Shown piece after piece: positions 57,601 to 64,000 of a DNA stretch of 64,000 nucleotides (its first letter is position 1; the number at the start of each line of letters is the position of its first letter). Source of the DNA: Ianthella basta (lineage: Eukaryota; Porifera; Demospongiae; Verongiida; Ianthellidae); assembly GCA_964019415.1 (NCBI GenBank), contig OZ025884.1:3789193-3853192 (forward strand), given 5' to 3'. The notes under the pieces were generated by a model. That model was not told where the DNA came from. It saw only the letters and a program-made list of their open reading frames with translations, and searched no databases. Made by a program: the position numbers and the translations under genes.

Positions 57601-58425
57601 TCTTTGTTTATTTGTTTGTTTGTTTGTCTGTACGCTGTTATTAATTTACTTTAGTTTTCTGTGATTGTATTATCACTAATTTTATACTGTTAACTACACA
57701 ATTGAATGCATTACAAATGTATTGTAAATGTTGCATGTTTCAATTATGTAGTTTTTACACTTGTAGATAAAATAACACCTTTTTGACCAATCAGACCACG
57801 GTTTATTCCATTCCCCCAGTTTTGTATCCCCCGGGTAAAATAAACTAGGATACTTTATCCCCCGACTTCGAATTTCTGAGTATTTCTTAACTATTTTTGG
57901 TGTGTTTCACCTCGAGGGGTTGTTCTGACATCCATCAACCCTGCTTTGACAAGCAGTAGCTAAGATTCATGCTCCTCACATGCTCAGGCTGTAGCGTCGA
58001 TGTACCTGCACATCGATGTCCACCAGTTTGCGAAACTGCACGCCGTACTGCTACTCAAGCACTTCTGCTCGTTGTAATAGTGCCCTCTTGACATTCTTCG
58101 AGAGCCCAGAGGACTACATAAGCATCCCAGCCATGGTAGAAGGATAAAACCTCACCGCAGTCGTCAGTTAACAAGGTTTATGTGGTCCTCTGCAAGGACT
58201 GCAAAGGAAGTGCAGAGCTCGCAGAAATCGTCACCTAACAGTCTCTTCTGGTAGTGGTAAGTCTCATCCTGCAATAGGGTGCATTTTACTAGCTTCTATC
58301 AGCATTTCTGTGTCGTTTAATCAACCTTCGGTTACCCGGTGGGATACTTTATACGGGGGGGGTAAAATAAACTGTGACACCGGAATCCCGGGTAATAGTA
58401 TTAAGAAGACCGGGAAAGCATGTGC
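57601..58425. other. Spacer with ggtaaaataaac repeats
   Basis: cccgggtaaaataaactagg near 57831 and ggggtaaaataaactgtgac near 58359 face the same way around a 530-base segment. It may be part of a repeat. No gene is recognised. Confidence 0.4.
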
Positions 58426-58672
58426 GATGAGTTCGGAGGCGGATCGTTGCTGCTGTCTTTCTGTTGGCTCCGTAGAACAACTGTACTACTTGGTTAAGCG
58501 AGGCACGCTAACAGCAGCTGGTGAGGCTCTCTCGCAGCTGGTAGCATTTAACTGCAGCGCCGAAGTCAGAGACAATGGAGCTCCGTGCCTCTGCAAGGCT
58601 TGTTACAACTCGGTAATGTGGCTAAAGAGTACACTACCAACCCAAAAGGTAGTGCCGAACATTCCTCCATAG
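58426..58672 (+). CDS. Possible Cys-rich zinc-binding exon
   Basis: ATG 58426 starts MSSEADRCCCLSVGSVEQLY and continues VKRGTLTAAGEALSQLVAFN, then GAPCLCKACYNSVMWLKSTL. A Cys pair at each end around a helical middle resembles ZAD-type zinc domains in outline. A possible donor (aaag|gtagtg) lies near 58648. I cannot find following exons, so it could be a transposon fragment or a first exon. The family call is weak. Confidence 0.3.
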
Positions 58673-58742
58673 TAGTCGCAACAATGCGGTAAGCACTCGA
58701 ATATGATGGACTTCCCATGTCCAGTCGGCAGCAGGCTTACTA

Positions 58743-59160
58743 ACGTATCATTAGGGCTGATGATGCTCTTAATTCAAGGCTTCCTTCTGACGTCTGGTTA
58801 GTACCAACATTGACTTGCGCAGTGCTCTCAAAGCGAATGGGTTGCCATGGGTTTGTACTTCCCAAGGGGGCATTTCGAGACGCCTTGTGCTTGAGGTACG
58901 GATGGCTGCCTGAAAAGCTGCCGGCCAGGTGTGAGTGTGGGGGTGCCTTCTCCATCAACCATGCCCTAAATTGTCCCAATGGTGCCTTTCCCACTCTCTG
59001 ACATAATGAAGTGATGAATTTCACAGGGAAGCTTCTTGCAGAAGTTTGCCCTGATGTGACCCTTGAGCCTGATCTCCAACCTCTTGATGGAGAGTCTCTT
59101 GATTTCGCCTCAGCCAACCTTGAAGACAATGCAAGGGCAGACATCTGAGCCAGAGGATTC
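58743..59160 (+). mobile_element. Fragment of an RLE-type retrotransposon related to 24614-27982
   Basis: GAFRDALCLRYGWLPEKLPA, then CECGGAFSINHALNCPNGAF corresponds to QAFRDALCLRYGWKPLRLPA and CSCGAPFTTEHAFSCSKGAF of the intact element. A stop follows PTL and later codons (EDNARADI) shift in sense. It covers only the knuckle and the start of the nuclease domain. Confidence 0.75.
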
Positions 59161-59800
59161 TGAGGTGCTTTGACTATACTACATAGTGTAAGCTAGCTAG
59201 CTGCATGCTTGCTATATAGACAATTGTTAGCATTAAGATCTCACAGGACACAGGGCATCAGCAGCTCAGAGCTGTAATCACAGCCTCAGGATAGTCAAAT
59301 GATTACACTTATATATGACTAGTGATCACCTGTATGCTGTGTGACTCGGTCTCTTATACTACAAAGTTATGCATAACATAGATTTATTGCATACTTTTTC
59401 CCAGTAACTACTAGTCTAGTAAGCATAAGCTTTAAATTAGTCTAGGTGTATTACATAATCTGCAGATAATTATATATAAGTTCAGTATGTAATGTATGTG
59501 CTAAGAGATTGTTCCGTCATTGCTTCCTTTTCTTTATTGGTGGCTGCATGCAGTTGAGCTGTCAATGGCAAAGTTTGCATCATGTGTTCCTTAAGCATAA
59601 ACTTCATGCGTTCCAGTGGATTACGCATTGCACAATATGTTCCCTCTAAAGCGTTGAAAGTATTGTATACTGACTCTGCCCCTTGCTCACCATGGAGCCC
59701 CAATGCCCAGTGCCACCTCCTCATCCACGGTACAACATGATCCTTGAGAAGGTGCAACTTTGGTGTAATGCTGGCATGTGCATGGGAAAGTTTCTTGGTA
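59161..59800. other. AT-rich spacer
   Basis: No gene, repeat pair or motif that I can support. Confidence 0.4.
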
Positions 59801-60330
59801 CACTGTTATAAATAGGGAGTGATGATTACACCCATAATTGGTGTGAATTGGTTGCCACTGTGAGCACACATATTTGCAGTGTGATGTTCACTCCAACCAT
59901 GCAGTACACAACATACCATTATGGGAACAGTTTGTAAGAGACTAAGCACTTCATGGTACATTTCACTACAGATATGGTACACAACATACCACCTGGTGGG
60001 TTTGTTAGTGGGTGACACAAAGTATGGTACATTAAATTGCACACTTAGTTTGACGAGGTCCTCCCACTGTACACAACATACCATCAGGCTAAGCTGTACA
60101 TATCCTGGGTAACTGTTATGCACTTAGGTAGCTCGTAGGATTCCAAGTAAACCCTCATCTTTGCATGTAAATTACTTCAAAGTCTCTTAATCTATCAGAA
60201 ATAATGTGAACAACAGTGTGGATACTGGTGTCAGTGTGAACGTCACACTAAAGTAATAGTGTGACTGATCACACCCTTGGTGTGAGCACTGATTGGTGTG
60301 ATGGTCACACCATATTTTTATATAACAGTG
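59801..60330. mobile_element. MITE with CACTGTTATA ends
   Basis: The left CACTGTTATA and its reverse complement TATAACAGTG at 60321-60330 are flanked by TA. Imperfect inverted similarity runs inward (gtgtgaat, tgagcacac, gtgatgttcac against gtgaacgtcac). Inside, gtacacaacatacca occurs three times (59906, 59979, 60070). Confidence 0.65.
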
Positions 60331-61788
60331 TAGAACAGTAAAAATGTGTCCACACTGACACATGCATGCAATGTTGCAATTGGAAGGGATCACTATTTGA
60401 TATAAGCAAAGGTAAAGCAGAAACTGCAATTCAGAGACATTCTCACTTCACTGAGACGTAGTGACACTATAGCTGGGGTCATGGGGAAGTGCACTGTGTA
60501 GTCACCTACCCCATACACATGCTGCACTATTCATTAGCTGTGACTATTCTATTTTGTTCTAAACATGAAGTAAGAAAATGGATCAAGAACAAGCTCTCCT
60601 TTGCTATGTTGTAGAGTGGTTGAGCTATCACGACATGCATAGCATGTTGGCAGGAAACCCGGAGAAAAGCACAACGAGCCGTTTAACGAGCAAATGTTTG
60701 CCGAAATATCGCTAACATAGCTAACAGCATAAACAACGCTTTTTTGCGACGCCCCTATATTGTTTTCACTTTTGGGTATTCGTATGGCTTCGTGTTCGAA
60801 TGGACTATGTATGTATATTTCGGGCAATTCAAGATGGCGGCGCTCGAGGTCTACGCTTTATAAAGCTCGCAATCATCTATGTTCGCATTTCGCCGTCTAT
60901 CTATCGATCGAAATTAGGACATAGGTATGTGTTTACACGTTAATACTAGTAAGAAGCCTATTGAAAGACTCTCCTGTGAGATATAGCTCCAAATATCATG
61001 AAGACCGAGCGACTGTATCAGAGAGTACGATAGTACTCTCTATGTAGGGATGGTACAGGATGTTTCAAATTCACAATACATTGGCATAGGGACGAAATCG
61101 CGAAAAGCGTCGAAAACCGCCATAACGAGGCTTCGTAGGGCTAAATACGAAATATTCATACACTAAACTGACCTGGAACGCAAGCGAACGTGGTCTGTCA
61201 GCGAGAAAATGACACTCGAAAACATCCATTTTCGTCTTCATATTCTTCATATTCTTCTTCGCCAGCTGTAACTGACGAACAGAATTAGCTATCAAACTAA
61301 TTCGAAGACGAAACTACTGCAAATTAACCGAACTGTATTCTTTCGAAGTATAGGGTCCGAAAGCGTATTGTTCACGCACTGGGGTTACCGAGTCTTTCGG
61401 GAGACGTTGCTACGCGCAAGACGCCATTTTATGATGACGTTGAGAACGGCAGTTTTCCGCCTACTGTTCCTTCAGTTTCTGTCCAAAAGCCAGCCAACAC
61501 CGTCAGGAGGCCGTTTGAGGTGTATACGAGACAAGGGCTTTAGCCGAAGTGAGCTAGCGCATAGTTTCAAAAGGTCATGGACGTGCGTATCCCGCCATTT
61601 TTAATTAGTACTCGGCTAACTTCCGGTCACTGTTTCTAAGCTCTTAGGTAGGCTGGCGCGGAAGCTAGTTGATAGCTGACACCTCGAGCTCCAGGATTAC
61701 AGAAATAAGGCCTTATACTGTAACCTGCATGGATGCCCTCTAGTGGCACTTAGCATGTGCAGCTTGCACACCAGAAAAAGTACAGAAA
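60331..61788. repeat. Dispersed repeat segment shared with 13253-14012 and 27996-31101
   Basis: aggaaacccggagaaaagca near 60652 resembles the end of the 31101 arm. gtattcgtatggcttc near 60776 recurs near 13302. gtatcagagagtacgatagt with tatgtagggatgg near 61015 recurs near 28143. No gene is recognised. Confidence 0.5.
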
Positions 61789-61791
61789 CTA

Positions 61792-62047
61792 GAAATAATA
61801 AAAATTTTCTACAAAAATAGCAAGGATGTAGGGATGGCACAAAAAGTACAGAAACAAGTAAAGGCTGTTACACAGTAGAGCATTAACCATCGTCCCTACA
61901 TTCAAGGGTGTAGGACTATAAGGTGCGACATTCTTGTATGTAGGGACCATGGTTAATGCTCTACTGTGTAACAGCATTTACTTGTTTCTGTACTTTTTGT
62001 GCCATCCCTACATCCTTGCTATTTTTGTAGAAAATTTTTATTATTTC
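61792..62047. mobile_element. Palindromic foldback MITE, copy 2
   Basis: The element is 256 bp with nearly perfect arms of about 110 bases from gaaataataaaaattttcta to its complement at 62047. TA flanks at 61790-61791 and 62048-62049 lie inside CTAG. It is the same family and length as 31437-31692. Confidence 0.88.
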
Positions 62048-63812
62048 TAGTAGCATATATGCAGAATGTTACCATCATCACCATGAACACAGCAAATGTT
62101 GCAGAAGGTGCTGACCAGCACAAGACATGAACGTGCACCAACAGAGGTAGCATTAACGTGCATACAACTTGCAGGCTAGGACATGATAAGGTCCATGATT
62201 GTGCGCAAGCCCTATAGTGTATGCATGTGGAAGTTACTTGTGTAGATGCATTCCAGCTATAGTGCAAGTTGTAGCAATGCTGCTCCCCCTCTGCATGATT
62301 TCAGTATAATCATGATGTCAATGATTGCAGGGGGAGGGTTCAGATGTACTGCAGGTCATGAGTTTGCATACCTACACACACACAGTCACACACAGACTAC
62401 ACACTTATCAACTTATCAAAGACATTATCATGTGTGATATGTGTTTGTATGTATATATATGTACACCACCACCTTTATGTATTGTAAGTACATATTAAAA
62501 TATGTTGTAGCAAACTATTAAATATCATATTACAGTATCAAAATATCAGATTACAGTATCTTAATTGCATTCCACAGTAGGGAAGGTGCCACTATTAGTT
62601 ACGCTGTTGCTGAATACTTGAGGACTCTCAGGCACAGAACTAAATCTCGTCCATCAGGAGAAAAGACGAAAGCTGGCTAGCCATTTCTGATCCTGAAGGT
62701 ACCTGCTTCACCTAAAGGGAGACTTTGTCAGCCAGCAAGGTAGCTATGATATTGTTACTATTGGTTATCAGTAGCTTATCCAGCCAGGGCTGTTTCTAGA
62801 TTGGGCTGAGTTAGTGCACGAAGCTCTAGACTATTATAGTAATATATCCTCGGCACTTCGTCATAACAAGTTGTAATGGGACCACCATGTGCTAGTATAG
62901 TGCTCACTCTAGTTAAAGACAGAAAGGCATCAGTGCAACAAAGTGGCCAGGTCCTTTATTATTGCTTGCTGTTGGGTAAAGACCATGGGGAAGTTGCAGA
63001 GGGCCACTATCAGTATCACAAAAGATACTCTTAGTGTGTCTGTACTCTGGTATCCATGGTGCTACAAACCCAGTGTAAATTGTGTAAGGCATGCATGACT
63101 TTAACATTCCAGCATGCTTTTGCAGGTTATGCTGGATTAGGCACTGTGGTAACTGTTGTGCCTATGCATGCTAGCCACATATATTGTAAGGCGGTGATAT
63201 CCATTCAGCTAGCAAGTAGTAGTGCATGGCCTTGACCACCTACATACTAGACCTGCCGTCGTGAGGTTTTCTACCATCAACTAAAAAAATGCAAATGCTT
63301 GACTTGCATTCACATACGTAGTCTGTTGGTTGACTATTCGCGATTCGCGTGGTAGGTAAACCGGGATAAATTTGTCACTGCATGGGTTATTAATCCCGTC
63401 AGTTAGGGTGCAGTCTCGACTCTTCTTCTTTCACAAGGTGTTTAACCCAACATAACACCCCCAGTAGACAGCCTAGTTAGTGCACTCTCTTACGCTATGC
63501 ATAGTCTACCCCAATGCACTAGGCGAAGCTGAGCGTGCTCCTTCTCATGCAGTATGTAGCAAGTAGGGTTGGATGCTCACCGGACGGAATTTGTTACCCC
63601 GGTTTGAAATATTGACGGTTACCTTAACTACAGCACATCTTACTGTGTTCGTGATGTTATCTATCCGGGCCGACTCGCCGTTTCGCTCCTTTCCTCTTCC
63701 TGCGGTGGTCACTTTGCATTGCGAATTCTCTTGTACCCGCCGGTACACTTGGATCAAATGTGTATGAGTATGAAAAACTCCCTATATCTTGGAATAAGCT
63801 ATATAAATACGC
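62048..63812. other. Spacer, no gene recognised
   Basis: The stretch is AT-rich with short open frames only. A tatatatatgtacacc patch lies near 62450. Confidence 0.4.
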
Positions 63813-63815
63813 TAA

Positions 63816-64000
63816 GCAGAATGTAATCTTCCTATAATTCACCGGATCTCGGATTTTAATGTTTGTTTCATTGGTTATGAAATCGGCGCCTTGCAAGGAA
63901 TCGACTCGAAACGCTCCATGCCAGTTGGGGGACTAGGGTTCCATGCTCTTAGAGGGGTGCCGTTCACCTACCTTACGGCCGAAGAGAAAGATGTCCTTCG
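63816..64000 (+). CDS. Possible coding start running off the window edge
   Basis: A plus frame is open to the window edge. From a candidate ATG near 63919 it reads MPVGGLGFHALRGVPFTYLT, then AEEKDVLR. The composition looks protein-like, but I recognise no family and see only about 27 residues after the ATG. Confidence 0.25.

Noticed and set aside
1-64000. CRISPR arrays, bacterial operons or phage genes
   Set aside because: No regularly spaced identical repeats. Tandem repeats seen are microsatellites or intron units, and genes are spliced.

Overview
The window is animal nuclear DNA. Spliced genes show consensus GT/AG junctions and phase-1 EGF exons. Introns are large and full of transposons, AT-rich spacers are common, and there are no bacterial-style operons. 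Extracellular EMI/EGF modules, RLE-type non-LTR retrotransposons and pogo/Tigger elements together suggest an early-branching marine invertebrate, most likely a sponge. The species call is an inference from repeat and gene style.

The main content is a tandem array of one gene family, copies A, B and C, all on the + strand. Copy C (32602-54130) is complete. A 14-exon model joins in phase to 5,100 nt (1,699 aa): signal peptide, Tyr-rich EMI-like domain, three EGF repeats, five calcium-binding EGF repeats, a very large unrecognised beta-rich extracellular region carried on one 3.2 kb exon and ending in a coiled coil, then a Cys-rich segment, long amphipathic helices, an RKKR site and a short tail. 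Copy A (1-6187) is the intact 3' part of a near-identical paralogue cut by the window edge. Copy B (8159-16914, with intron remnant to 17300) is a pseudogene. It lacks its 5' and 3' exons and carries stops, frameshifts, lost splice acceptors, an internal deletion and a foldback element inserted in one EGF exon. Introns also align between copies, so these are segmental duplications.

Mobile DNA fills the rest. 6930-8158 (-) and about 55959-57600 (+) hold remnants of one RLE-type LINE family. 17301-19860 (-) is an APE-type LINE remnant. 24614-27982 is an almost intact RLE-type retrotransposon with target-site duplications, an A tail and one frameshift in a G run. Fragments of relatives lie at 29905-30550 (-) and 58743-59160 (+). 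The large intron of copy C (39031-45199) carries two degraded Tigger-like transposons (39375-42090 and 42694-44940). Each has the same unusual layout: a transposase ORF on + and, divergently on -, a small HIRAN-like ORF, both inside the same terminal inverted repeats. Several MITEs and foldback elements, some with clear target-site duplications, are scattered through introns and spacers.

The part most likely to be new is the two-gene HIRAN plus Tigger transposon. Both transposase C-termini resemble a PCNA-interacting peptide, which suggests a link to replication forks. The EMI-EGF-giant-domain family is the second point of interest.
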